Assembly (NCBI GenBank): GCA_018400535.1 | Contig: JAGYMQ010000002.1 | Span: 1 to 41,371, forward strand | Direction of reading: 5' to 3' | Source of the DNA: Candidatus Cloacimonadota bacterium | GTDB lineage: Bacteria > Cloacimonadota > Cloacimonadia > Cloacimonadales > TCS61 | Length of the DNA stretch: 41,371 nucleotides | Shown: positions 25,523-33,896 of the stretch, piece by piece | How the letters are laid out: every line of letters begins with the position of its first letter | Position numbering within the stretch: position 1 is the stretch's first letter | Position numbers and translations under genes: made by a program | The notes under the pieces: generated by a model | Database searches by the model: none | Told to the model about the DNA's origin: nothing | Seen by the model: the letters and a program-made list of their open reading frames with translations, nothing else

Positions 25523-26978
25523 ATTTTTTCAATAATCCTGTGCGTTCGTTAAATTCTCTGATCTTTTCATCCCATTCATTCACTTTATTGAATTGAGAAG
25601 TCCAATAATCTTCATTATACCATTGCTCATTCAGTTCTTGGATCGTTTTTCCCTGCTGTTCTATCCAGGTGAAATATTTGAGATTGTGCATCCGCTTTTT
25701 GTCATAATAGTTCATTTCCAACATATAATCCAAGCTTAATCCTCGCAAAGCTTTTTCAAAGGCGATCGCAGCATCTTTTTCTGTGAATTCACCATGCTTT
25801 TCACGCTCTTGAAGAACACGCGACTGATACATTTCCATCGAATCGGTAGCAACGGTGAAGATCACATCGTTATCTTTCATTTCATAATATTTCGCCATTT
25901 TGATCGCACCCATAATATTGGCAATTGAAGAGATTCCAAAAAGATGTAGTTGCTTGATCAGTTCAGAAGGAACATTTTTCTTTTTCAAGTAGGAATGACC
26001 GGCTTCTTCATTGAAAAGACGCATTATGTCAATATTCGGTTGGTCATCAATATCAATGACCATATCCATATTTTTGATGTTCATGATCCAGGGCACATGC
26101 TTATCGCCAATTCCTTCGATGCGATGAGCACCATAACCATTATAAAGCAAAGTTGGACATTGCAAAGCTTCACCAGCTGCAACTTTGTAAGATGGAAATT
26201 TTGTTCGTAGATAATCAGCACAACCCAGAGTTCCTGCCGAACCTTGCGTCAGAAATAATGCACTAAATTTGTCATTTTCTCGTTTTTCTTGAAGAAAGAC
26301 TTCTTCCATGGCAGGGCCGGTTACAGCATAATGCCAAACTGCATTTCCGATCTCGCTGAACTGATTTAGATTCACGATTTTGTCGCCCCGTTCTGCCATC
26401 AATTCCTTGGCTTTATCATAGATTTCTTTGACGTTACTTTCGCTGCCAGGCGTGGCGATGACTTCCGCACCAACTTTGTGCAGCCAGTCAAATCTTTCCT
26501 GACTCATTTCTTCGGGAAGCACTGCGATGGATTGACAGCCCAAAAGGTAGGAATCGTAAGCGCCGCCGCGACAATAATTTCCTGTGGAAGGCCAGAGTGC
26601 TTTTTGCGTGGTTGGATCAAATTCACCATGCACAAGTTTTTCCACCAAAGGACCAAAAGTTGCTCCCACTTTATGAGAACCTGTCGGGAAGAATTTTCCA
26701 ATTAGAATGATAATACGCGCCGGAACTCCTGTCAATTCGGAAGGAAGCTCCAGATAATTCACACCTTGAAATTTTCCACCTTTTTCCACTGGTTCGTTTT
26801 TCCAGGTCAATCGAAAGAGATTCAGTGAATTTAATTCCCACAATCCAATATTTTCTAATTCTGCTTTGATTTTCTCGGGAATAAGCTCGGGATTGCGCAT
26901 TTGTTCGTAAGTTGGAATAATGATATTCTTTTCACGACATCTTTGGATCGTGTTTTTGAGAATTTTTGCTTTATTCAT
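25515..26978 (-). CDS. Fold-type-II PLP-dependent lyase, unassigned substrate
   Basis: This 487-residue enzyme is related to the cysteine synthase/TrpB fold. The PLP lysine is K103 in FPTGSHKVGATFGP, the phosphate loop is WPSTGNYCRGGAYDSYLLG, and LTQGSAGTLGCADYL lies in the C-terminal half. It is longer than YgeX-type diaminopropionate ammonia-lyases and lacks their lysine motif as I recall it, so I do not call it YgeX. Start: ATG at 26978 has AGGAG six bases upstream; the frame stays open a further 34 codons upstream into the carbamate kinase gene but without support. It follows carbamate kinase by 19 bases and overlaps the next PLP gene by 8. A role in deaminating the purine-derived backbone is my inference. 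Confidence 0.82.
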   Translation of the reverse strand: MNKAKILKNTIQRCREKNIIIPTYEQMRNPELIPEKIKAELENIGLWELNSLNLFRLTWKNEPVEKGGKFQGVNYLELPSELTGVPARIIILIGKFFPTGSHKVGATFGPLVEKLVHGEFDPTTQKALWPSTGNYCRGGAYDSYLLGCQSIAVLPEEMSQERFDWLHKVGAEVIATPGSESNVKEIYDKAKELMAERGDKIVNLNQFSEIGNAVWHYAVTGPAMEEVFLQEKRENDKFSALFLTQGSAGTLGCADYLRTKFPSYKVAAGEALQCPTLLYNGYGAHRIEGIGDKHVPWIMNIKNMDMVIDIDDQPNIDIMRLFNEEAGHSYLKKKNVPSELIKQLHLFGISSIANIMGAIKMAKYYEMKDNDVIFTVATDSMEMYQSRVLQEREKHGEFTEKDAAIAFEKALRGLSLDYMLEMNYYDKKRMHNLKYFTWIEQQGKTIQELNEQWYNEDYWTSQFNKVNEWDEKIREFNERTGLLKKYE

Positions 26979-26997
26979 TTTTTGCTCCTGAAAATGG

Positions 26998-27960
26998 TTA
27001 TTTTTCGATAATCGTGCCAGCCTTACCCTCAAGAGCATCAGCAGCTTTTTGTAAGGAAGTGATGATCGCTTTTTCTCCACCAGCTTTCACGAAACGAATA
27101 GCAGCTGTAACTTTCGGTCCCATACTTCCGGCCAAAAAATGTCCTGCCGCGAGATATTCTTCTGCTTCAGCCACGCTGATCTTTTGCAAAGCTTTTTCAT
27201 CTGGTTTGCCAAAATTGATGCAGGCATTTTCCACATCAGTAAGCACCAGAAAAATATCGGCATTTACTTCTTGAGCTAATTTATTGCCAGCTTTATCTTT
27301 ATCGATTACAGCTTCCAAACCGGATAGCGAGTCATCATCTTTTTTCATCACAGGAATTCCACCGCCACCCGAAGCAATAACGATAGCACGTGCTTCGATC
27401 AAAGCTTTGATACTTTCAGCTTCAATTATAGTATAAGGTTCTGGAGATGGAACGACACGGCGCCAGAGTTTTTCACCGTTTGGTTTGACTTTTTTCACGA
27501 CGTAGTTTTTTTCTTTTTCCAATCTTTTCGCTTCTTCTTCTGTGTAAAAAGGTCCGACTGGCTTGCTGGGATCATTAAAATCGGGATCATCTTTTTTAAC
27601 CAAAACTTGTGTTATCAAAGAAGTGATGGGAATTTCTTTTCCAATTTGACGGAAATAATTTTGTAAAGTATTCTGGAACATATAGCCGATCTGACCTTGC
27701 GTCATTGCGCCAACCACATCAAGTGGTTGGGCTGGAACAAGTTCTTTTCCTTCTTCTTGTTGGATCAAAAGATTTCCGGCCTGAGGTCCGTTTCCGTGGG
27801 TTATCACCAATTTATAACCAAGGGTATTCATTTTGACCAATTGTTCGCAGGTTACTTCCACATTGCGAAATTGTTCTTCTGCGGTTCCGTTTTCATTCGA
27901 TTGTTTGATAGCATTGCCACCTAAAGCAATTACAACTAATTTTCTCTTATCTTTTGACAT
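26998..27960 (-). CDS. arcC: Carbamate kinase
   Basis: This 320-residue amino-acid-kinase-fold enzyme converts carbamoyl phosphate plus ADP to ATP, CO2 and ammonia. Signatures: VVIALGGNAI at the N-terminus, VITHGNGPQAGNLLIQQE, VVGAMTQGQIGYM, ASGGGGIPV, DKDKAGNKLA and LTDVENACINF. Length is standard. It follows the second carbamoyltransferase by 9 bases and carries AGGAGA. In the E. coli purine-related region the equivalent is yqeA. Its presence means the flanking carbamoyltransferases probably run in the phosphorolytic, ATP-yielding direction. Confidence 0.95.
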   Translation of the reverse strand: MSKDKRKLVVIALGGNAIKQSNENGTAEEQFRNVEVTCEQLVKMNTLGYKLVITHGNGPQAGNLLIQQEEGKELVPAQPLDVVGAMTQGQIGYMFQNTLQNYFRQIGKEIPITSLITQVLVKKDDPDFNDPSKPVGPFYTEEEAKRLEKEKNYVVKKVKPNGEKLWRRVVPSPEPYTIIEAESIKALIEARAIVIASGGGGIPVMKKDDDSLSGLEAVIDKDKAGNKLAQEVNADIFLVLTDVENACINFGKPDEKALQKISVAEAEEYLAAGHFLAGSMGPKVTAAIRFVKAGGEKAIITSLQKAADALEGKAGTIIEK

Positions 27961-27969
27961 TATTTTCTC

Positions 27970-29007
27970 CTAAATTTTTACTTTCAAGCCTGCCATTGTC
28001 ATAGCCATGATCGCCTTTTGCGTGTGCAGTCGATTTTCTGCTATATCAGTTATGATCGAATTCGGGCCGCTGGCAACTTCGTCTGTTACTTCTTTGCCGC
28101 GGTCAACCGGCATTGGATGAATGAAAAGCGCATTATTTGTGCGATCCATTCTTTCTTGATCGCAGATCCAATCCGTCATTTTGCGAGCCCGAGCAATTTC
28201 AGCTTCTTTTCCGATCTCATAAAAATCCGGGCCAAACCAATTGCGAGAATAGACGAATTCCACATCTTCATTATAAGCTGCATAAGGATCATTAATGATC
28301 TCAAATTTCGTGCCATTCATTTCACAATTTTTCTTTACTTTGGCGATTTCTTCTTCTGGAAGATCATATCCTTTGGGATAAGCGAGTTTAACGTTCATTC
28401 CCAGCCGTGAGGTGATCAAAAGATTCTCGTGGACAGAGCAATAGGAACGCGCTAGCGCACCGTGCGCCCAACTCATTAAAACAGTTTTTCCTTTCAGATC
28501 ACCACGATGTTCTTCCATCCCCATCACATCGGAAAGTCCCTGACAGGGATGATATTTGTCGTCTGCCATATTGATGATCGGCACATTCATCCAGCGTGCA
28601 TATTCCCGCAGAAGTGCATTTCCATCACCATAATGTTTCACAGAAGTTTCCAAAATTCTGATGCCCATTCCAGCAGCATATCGCGCCAGAACCTGTGCGG
28701 CATCTTCGATGGTTTCGCCAGCTTGCACTTCGACGCCTTGACTCGTTTTTTTCAACCGCATCGTTTTTGGTTCCAGAAATTGAGCATGTCCGCCCAATTC
28801 GGTTGCAGCTGCCTCGAATGAGATGCGGGTGCGCAAAGATGGATTAAAGAAGAACATCAAGAAAGTTTTATCTTTGAGTAGCTGATTGAATTTTTTATCG
28901 AATCGATCTTTTTTCATTTCTTTTGCCAGTTTCAAGATCGCTTTGATCTCATCAACAGATAGTTCTTGCGTCGTGAGAACATCTTTTCCTTTTATATCGA
29001 CTAACAT
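27970..29007 (-). CDS. Carbamoyltransferase 2, YgeW/knotted-like paralogue
   Basis: This 345-residue member of the aspartate/ornithine carbamoyltransferase family has carbamoyl-phosphate motif SLRTR (57-61), HPCQ (153-156) and HPMPVDRGKEV (from 297). In the amino-acid-binding half it reads MSWAHGALARSYCSVHENL, aligned with the MTWAYSP-type proline-rich segment of YgeW and the N-acyl-ornithine carbamoyltransferases, but altered. ATG at 29007 is preceded by AGGAGG; the frame is open upstream but unsupported. It is a tandem paralogue of the gene just upstream, 58 bases away. The substrate is likely a ureido compound but is not established. Confidence 0.86.
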   Translation of the reverse strand: MLVDIKGKDVLTTQELSVDEIKAILKLAKEMKKDRFDKKFNQLLKDKTFLMFFFNPSLRTRISFEAAATELGGHAQFLEPKTMRLKKTSQGVEVQAGETIEDAAQVLARYAAGMGIRILETSVKHYGDGNALLREYARWMNVPIINMADDKYHPCQGLSDVMGMEEHRGDLKGKTVLMSWAHGALARSYCSVHENLLITSRLGMNVKLAYPKGYDLPEEEIAKVKKNCEMNGTKFEIINDPYAAYNEDVEFVYSRNWFGPDFYEIGKEAEIARARKMTDWICDQERMDRTNNALFIHPMPVDRGKEVTDEVASGPNSIITDIAENRLHTQKAIMAMTMAGLKVKI

Positions 29008-29065
29008 ATTTCCTCCTGAATTTTTGTTAAAATGAAAAGGGTGATTCTTTACCCATTTCCATAAA

Positions 29066-30142
29066 TTATAATCTTCCACCCATAAGTAGCGTCATAACGG
29101 CTTTCTGAGCATGAAGTCTATTTTCTGCTTCATCAAAGACAACGCTTTGCGGTCCATCAATAACTGCATCGGTTACTTCCATATCTCTATCTGCTGGAAG
29201 ACAGTGCATATAAATTCCATTTTTGTCGATAAGTTTCATTTTTTCTTCATCGCAGATCCAATGTTTATTTTTTTCAAAAAGTGCTTTCATTCCATCCAGA
29301 TCTTCTTCTTTGATCTTCTTGCCGTTTTCATCTATCTGAGCGAAATAATCCATTGCACCCCATGATTTTGGATAAACAACATGTGCGCCTTCAAAAGCTG
29401 CTTCCATATCATCAGTTTCTTCGAAAGTGCTGCCATTCTGGTCGGCATAAGCCTTACACTGTTTTGTTACTTTTGGATCAAGTTCAAATCCTTTGGGACG
29501 AGCCAGCACGACGTCCATTCCTAATAAAGAAGGTGCTAAAGCCAGACTTTGTGGAACTGCAAAGGGTTTCGCTGTCGAGCCGGAATATGCCCAGCTGATC
29601 ACGAATTTTTTCTTCTGGAAATTACCAAATTTTTCCTTGATCGTCAGCATATCTGCAAGCGCTTGACAGGGATGATAAATATCATCTTCCATATTGATGA
29701 TGGGAATATCCGCCCAATGAGCAAATTCTTTGAGCGTTTCGTGAGCAAATCCATAGATCCACTGTGAAGGTTTACCATACATTCTGATCGCGATAGCATC
29801 TCCTGTGCGGCTTAATACACGCGCCACATCAGAAATTCTTTCTGTTTTGTAGGGAATCTCAAAACCTTTCCGAGCTGGAGTGTAGGTCTTTCCTGGCTCC
29901 AGATCAACGTGATAACCACCCAATTGTTGTATCCCAGCAGCGAAAGTGCTTCTCGTGCGCAGAGAACTGTTAAAGAACATTGTATAAAGTGTTTTTCCCT
30001 TCAATATCTGGGAAGTATCTTCGTTCATTGCATAACGCATCTTCAAATCTTCTGCCAGTTTAAGCAGACTTTCCCATTCTTCTTTTGTCCAATCGATTTC
30101 AGGACTGAGCCAATCTCTTCCAAAAAAATTGTTACTTCTCAT
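29066..30142 (-). CDS. Carbamoyltransferase 1, YgeW-like (knotted type)
   Basis: This 358-residue carbamoyltransferase has motif SLRTR (60-64), HPCQ (157-160) and HCLPADRDMEV (from 313). Its segment ISWAYSGSTAKPFAVPQSL (182-200) closely resembles the YgeW segment with MTWAYSP and KPLSVPQ, and PKGFELDP matches the following strand. YgeW is a trefoil-knotted carbamoyltransferase encoded in the E. coli and clostridial purine/uric-acid clusters, where it is proposed to act on ureido intermediates. It lies between ygfK (with a 262-bp gap containing a small ORF) and a paralogue 58 bases downstream. Ribosome-binding site AAGGAG. Confidence 0.9.
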   Translation of the reverse strand: MRSNNFFGRDWLSPEIDWTKEEWESLLKLAEDLKMRYAMNEDTSQILKGKTLYTMFFNSSLRTRSTFAAGIQQLGGYHVDLEPGKTYTPARKGFEIPYKTERISDVARVLSRTGDAIAIRMYGKPSQWIYGFAHETLKEFAHWADIPIINMEDDIYHPCQALADMLTIKEKFGNFQKKKFVISWAYSGSTAKPFAVPQSLALAPSLLGMDVVLARPKGFELDPKVTKQCKAYADQNGSTFEETDDMEAAFEGAHVVYPKSWGAMDYFAQIDENGKKIKEEDLDGMKALFEKNKHWICDEEKMKLIDKNGIYMHCLPADRDMEVTDAVIDGPQSVVFDEAENRLHAQKAVMTLLMGGRL

Positions 30143-30221
30143 TATAAAACTCCTTAAATTTGTATTTTTTTAAATTATATCAGTAAATCTGATCTGAAAT
30201 ATTTTCTTTAGTTGTAAAAAA

Positions 30222-30311
30222 TCAGTTAGTTATGTGTATGAAGATACAGGACAAGCGACGCATTTCATATATGCGCAATAAAATAAAATCGATGATAATC
30301 TCGCTTTTCAT
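30222..30311 (-). CDS. Candidate 29-residue small ORF/leader peptide
   Basis: Between ygfK and the first carbamoyltransferase, a near-perfect Shine-Dalgarno AAAGGAGGTG stands six bases before ATG at 30311 and opens a 29-codon frame ending in TGA. The product begins MKSEIIIDFILL, contains R-R-L-S-C near the middle-end and finishes with IHITN; it is hydrophobic but not a clear membrane helix. TTGACA at 30370-30365 (minus) could be its -35 box. The strength of the ribosome-binding site exceeds that of most real genes here. It may be a leader peptide controlling the downstream genes, a small protein, or a relic of a lost gene start. Confidence 0.4.
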   Translation of the reverse strand: MKSEIIIDFILLRIYEMRRLSCIFIHITN

Positions 30312-30404
30312 ACCTGCACCTCCTTTTATAGAATGAGAACGAAATCGCAAATGAACGATCTTTGTGTCAATCAAATTTTTTTATTATTTATTTTTTTGAA
30401 AATT

Positions 30405-33400
30405 TCAGGATGTAACATATAGATATTCATATCTTTCGCTGACAGTTCTGATCAACTGGACAATGGCGGGAAAATCTCTGTTCTCAAAAGATTTGTCTGC
30501 TTGCCAATTTTGATCAAAAATGATATCTTTCATTTCATTATCGATCTTAAGGCGAAACTGTTTTAACTTCAAATCAATTGCAAAAAATCCATCATTATCG
30601 CTTTCCTGCATTTCTTCAGCTGACCAGAAAAGCGTGAATTTGTCTTTATAAGGTGTTCCATCATAGGGACAGAAAGTTTCGCAATTGCCACATTCGTTAC
30701 AGAGTCCATCAATATGCAGTATCTGATTTTGGTTTTGAAATCCAGGAATGTTTATCTCTACATTTGCTCGATTGGGACAAACTTCCACGCATTTATTACA
30801 GATAAAATTACATTCCAGACATCGCGCTGATTCCCGCTGAATATCTTTTTCCGTTTTTAATTTTTGCGCTGCCTCGTTGATCACAGCTTTTTTCTGGATC
30901 ACATCTTGTTGACGTTTATTCACGTCGAAAAGAAAATTATCAGCTTTTTCCAGGTCAAATTTCTGTCCTTCCTTTTGGGAAATTCCTGCTGCCACTTTCT
31001 GTGCATCAGCGATCGCTTCCACGACAGTGGCAGGTCCGCGCAACGCATCTCCAGAGATGAAAACATTATTTACGCTGGTTTCATTAAATTCATTCACGAT
31101 GATCTTATTCTGCGCATCAATCTCGATTTCGTTTTTATGCAACAGCTGATAATCTACCTGTTCGCCGATCGCCGTGATCAATGAATCAATTTTCATTTCC
31201 AGAAATTCATTTTGGATTGGAAGTGGACGTCTTCTTCCGCTTTCATCGGCTTTTCCCAGTTTCATTTTTTGGCATTTCAAAATATTGTTCTGGAAAGAAA
31301 CAGGATTGAGCAATTCCAAAAATTCAATTCCATCTTGCAAAGCATTTTCCAATTCTTCTCGATCGGCTGGCATTTCATTTATTGTGCGTCGATATAGAAT
31401 ATATACTTTTTTGACACCTTTTGTGCGGATCGCAGCGCGTGCACCATCCATTGCAGAATTTCCGCCACCAACGACTGCGACGGTCTTTCCCAGATCAATT
31501 TTTCTCTTTTCGATTTTCCACTTTTCCAAAAAATGTATTGCATCAAAAATATTAGAATTGTCGGTTTGAATTTCCAGAACCCGCGATTTTACTGCACCAA
31601 TCGCCAGATTGATGTATTGGAAACCGGCATTACGCAATTTCTTGAGATCGAGTTTTTCTTTCCAGCTAAGCTGAAATTTCACACCCATTTTTTTGATCAA
31701 AGTCAGATCATTATCAATTGCTTCTTGCGGAATGCGAAAATCGGGAATAACGTGCGAGACTGTCCCAGATAGTTCTTTTCTGCGTTCAAAAACGGTTACA
31801 TCAAAGCCATTTTTTGCCAGAAAATAGGCAGAGCTCAAGCCAGCGGGACCACCACCAATAATTGCAATTTTGGTGTTTTTTTCTGGAGGAGATTTCAATT
31901 TTTCAATAAAATAAGAAAATCCCTTTTGCGCAGCGATCAATTTCAGATCGCGGATCAAGACAGGCTCTTCATAATCATTGCGCACGCATTTCAGCATACA
32001 TTTGTGATCGCAGATATAGCCCGTGATATGCGGTAAAGGATTTTTTGCTATAATAAGTTCAAAAGCTTCTTGATAGCGTTTCTCGGCGATCAGACGAAGA
32101 TATTCCGGCACATCCTGACCAATTGGGCAAGCTTCTTTGCAAGGTGCCACAAAACAATCAAAACGAGGTAAATTTTTCTTAATTTTCATTGAAGCATCAG
32201 ATTTTGTTGCTTTCCAATATTTTGGATCAGAAGAAATATTTTTCGCTAATCTATCCAATTTTTCCTGATCAATTTTGTCTGGAAAAGAATCTGTAAAATT
32301 TTCTTCTAATAATTCTGCGATCTGTTTCAAACGAGAATATCCACCAGGTTTCAGCAATTCTGTTGCCATCGTGATCGGACGAATACCGCATTCCAGAATG
32401 TCTTTGATATTACGCAAATTCGCACCACCCGAAAAGGATATTGCCAGATTACCATCAAACTCCGCTGATAATTTTCGCACCAGATTGATCGTGAGCGGGA
32501 AAAGTGCTCGCCCACTCATATACATCTCATCTGTCGGCAAAATGCCCTGATCGTTTACAACAGCAAGAGTATTGGAAAGCTTGACGCCAAAATCCAAATT
32601 TTCTTTCTCTGCTAATTTTCGTAAAATCTTCAGCATTTGCACAGCATCAGGATATTGCATATCCTCTGTAAATGACTCTTCTTTCAAAGTTATCTGGGAA
32701 AACCCTAGTTTTTCGAAAGTGTTTTTTACAAAATCATAACCTAATAAAGTTGGATTCATCTTCAAGAAAGTGTGCAATTTTTTTTCTGTGAGCAAATATT
32801 TGCAGATGTTTTGCTGCTCTTCGGGTGGACAGCCATGCATTGTGGAAAGAGTGATCGAATTGGATATCTTAGGTGAGATCATCTCCACAAAATCAGGATT
32901 GCTTATGTCAGGAATTTCTTTAGCAACGATCATTTCTTTCAATTCACTTTTACATTTAAGGAAAAAAGGATTTTGAGAAGCATCTTTCAAATTTTCGATA
33001 AAATCATCGACCTTTTTATCTTTGATGCCCTCGAGATCATACCCGACGCTCATATTGAAAACAAAATTACGTTCTCCATTCTTTGATAGATCGAGCATTT
33101 GATCCAAAATATGAAGCAAAAACCAGGCTTTGACGTATTCTGCAAATGCTTGTTCGACGGTCAATTCAGTGCTCCATTCTGTATTATATCCCTCATCATG
33201 GGCATCTATGCAGGGTTTATCGATATCAAGTTTGTCGAGAATTTGCACCGTTTTCAGCTCAAAAAAGCGCGCTCCAGTCAAATAAGCAGCAACGATGTTT
33301 TCTGCTTGTTGCGTGTGTGGCCCAGCTGCCGGTCCGAGAGCAGTTTCACATTTTTCTCCAAAAATTTGGAAAGAAGAATCTTTTCTTTTATGGAAAATTT

Positions 33401-33500
33401 TTTCTTGCGGAATACCAAAGATCATTCCCGTTCTCTCATATTCTTTGATGATCCAATTCAATAATTTTTTTAAACCCACTGGTTTCATTATATCACTCAT
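30405..33500 (-). CDS. ygfK: YgfK-type iron-sulfur flavoprotein (purine/uric-acid cluster reductase)
   Basis: This 1031-residue protein matches E. coli YgfK across its length, including the start (IFGIPQEKIF), GPAAGPHTQQAENIV, ELKTVQILDKLDI, STMHGCPPEE and SGRALFPLTIN. Order: an N-terminal dihydroorotate-dehydrogenase-like barrel (about 40-400); a GltD-type cysteine region (C449-C505); FAD Rossmann motif IAIIGGGPAG (545-554); NAD(P) motif VAVVGGGNSAMDGARAA (674-690); and two C-terminal [4Fe-4S] sites (C894-C908, C934-C944). It was first annotated as a selenate reductase subunit; later work ties it to anaerobic uric-acid degradation as an electron-transferring purine-ring reductase. It heads the cluster; AGGAGA precedes the ATG. 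Confidence 0.94.
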   Translation of the reverse strand: MSDIMKPVGLKKLLNWIIKEYERTGMIFGIPQEKIFHKRKDSSFQIFGEKCETALGPAAGPHTQQAENIVAAYLTGARFFELKTVQILDKLDIDKPCIDAHDEGYNTEWSTELTVEQAFAEYVKAWFLLHILDQMLDLSKNGERNFVFNMSVGYDLEGIKDKKVDDFIENLKDASQNPFFLKCKSELKEMIVAKEIPDISNPDFVEMISPKISNSITLSTMHGCPPEEQQNICKYLLTEKKLHTFLKMNPTLLGYDFVKNTFEKLGFSQITLKEESFTEDMQYPDAVQMLKILRKLAEKENLDFGVKLSNTLAVVNDQGILPTDEMYMSGRALFPLTINLVRKLSAEFDGNLAISFSGGANLRNIKDILECGIRPITMATELLKPGGYSRLKQIAELLEENFTDSFPDKIDQEKLDRLAKNISSDPKYWKATKSDASMKIKKNLPRFDCFVAPCKEACPIGQDVPEYLRLIAEKRYQEAFELIIAKNPLPHITGYICDHKCMLKCVRNDYEEPVLIRDLKLIAAQKGFSYFIEKLKSPPEKNTKIAIIGGGPAGLSSAYFLAKNGFDVTVFERRKELSGTVSHVIPDFRIPQEAIDNDLTLIKKMGVKFQLSWKEKLDLKKLRNAGFQYINLAIGAVKSRVLEIQTDNSNIFDAIHFLEKWKIEKRKIDLGKTVAVVGGGNSAMDGARAAIRTKGVKKVYILYRRTINEMPADREELENALQDGIEFLELLNPVSFQNNILKCQKMKLGKADESGRRRPLPIQNEFLEMKIDSLITAIGEQVDYQLLHKNEIEIDAQNKIIVNEFNETSVNNVFISGDALRGPATVVEAIADAQKVAAGISQKEGQKFDLEKADNFLFDVNKRQQDVIQKKAVINEAAQKLKTEKDIQRESARCLECNFICNKCVEVCPNRANVEINIPGFQNQNQILHIDGLCNECGNCETFCPYDGTPYKDKFTLFWSAEEMQESDNDGFFAIDLKLKQFRLKIDNEMKDIIFDQNWQADKSFENRDFPAIVQLIRTVSERYEYLYVTS

Positions 33501-33557
33501 AGTTTCTCCTCAAAATGCATTAAAAACATTCTTCGAAATTTTTTTATGATCGCTTTA

Positions 33558-33572
33558 TGTCAAGAATTCTTG
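33558..33572 (-). promoter_or_regulatory. Palindromic operator candidate overlapping the ygfK -35 box
   Basis: A perfect 12-bp palindrome CAAGAATTCTTG (33561-33572) overlaps TTGACA on the minus strand (33563-33558), which faces ygfK and lies 58 bases before its ATG. Overlap of a dyad with a -35 box is typical of repressor sites. The -10 box is not clear. Confidence 0.5.
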
Positions 33573-33844
33573 GTTTGGAAGGAAACTTACCGAGAGGATC
33601 GCAAAAAGAGAGTTTCTCCAAAATCTAGAAAAAATTTTTTAAAGACAAATTTCGTAAAACTGAATATTGAATATCTTTCGTTGAGATTCAGAAATTTCAC
33701 ATTTTGCATTATTCAGTAAATGAAAGAGTGGAATCCGCCAATCTTCACTTTATCACAGATCAGCAAGCTAATTGACGCAAATTATCGCAAATCGAGAAGC
33801 TAAAAATATCACGAAAAAAAATTCTATCAATGAGAAAAAAAAAA

Positions 33845-33874
33845 TTGACAAATAATAAAACTAATTCATATTAA
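33845..33874 (+). promoter_or_regulatory. Sigma-70-type promoter of the secreted protein gene
   Basis: TTGACA (33845-33850), an 18-base spacer and TATTAA (33869-33874) lie in AT-rich DNA 22 bases before the ATG, and AAGGAGG (33886-33892) is the ribosome-binding site. Confidence 0.7.
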
Positions 33875-33896
33875 TAATAATTAATAAGGAGGCATA

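Larger units (their letters stand above)
33501..33896. other. 396-bp divergent spacer, ygfK / secreted protein gene
   Basis: No gene is seen. It contains the candidate ygfK operator/promoter (33558-33572), a hairpin GAAACT (33582-33587)/AGTTTC (33611-33616), and at its right end the promoter of the secreted protein gene (33845-33874). Confidence 0.6.

Noticed and set aside
25515-26978. Calling this gene YgeX (diaminopropionate ammonia-lyase)
   Set aside because: Location fits, but length (487 residues) and the lysine motif GSHKVGATF differ from YgeX as I know it, so only the fold is claimed.
33501-33600. Purine riboswitch upstream of ygfK
   Set aside because: I looked for the conserved three-way-junction core and did not find it; the regulatory signal that is visible is a DNA palindrome.
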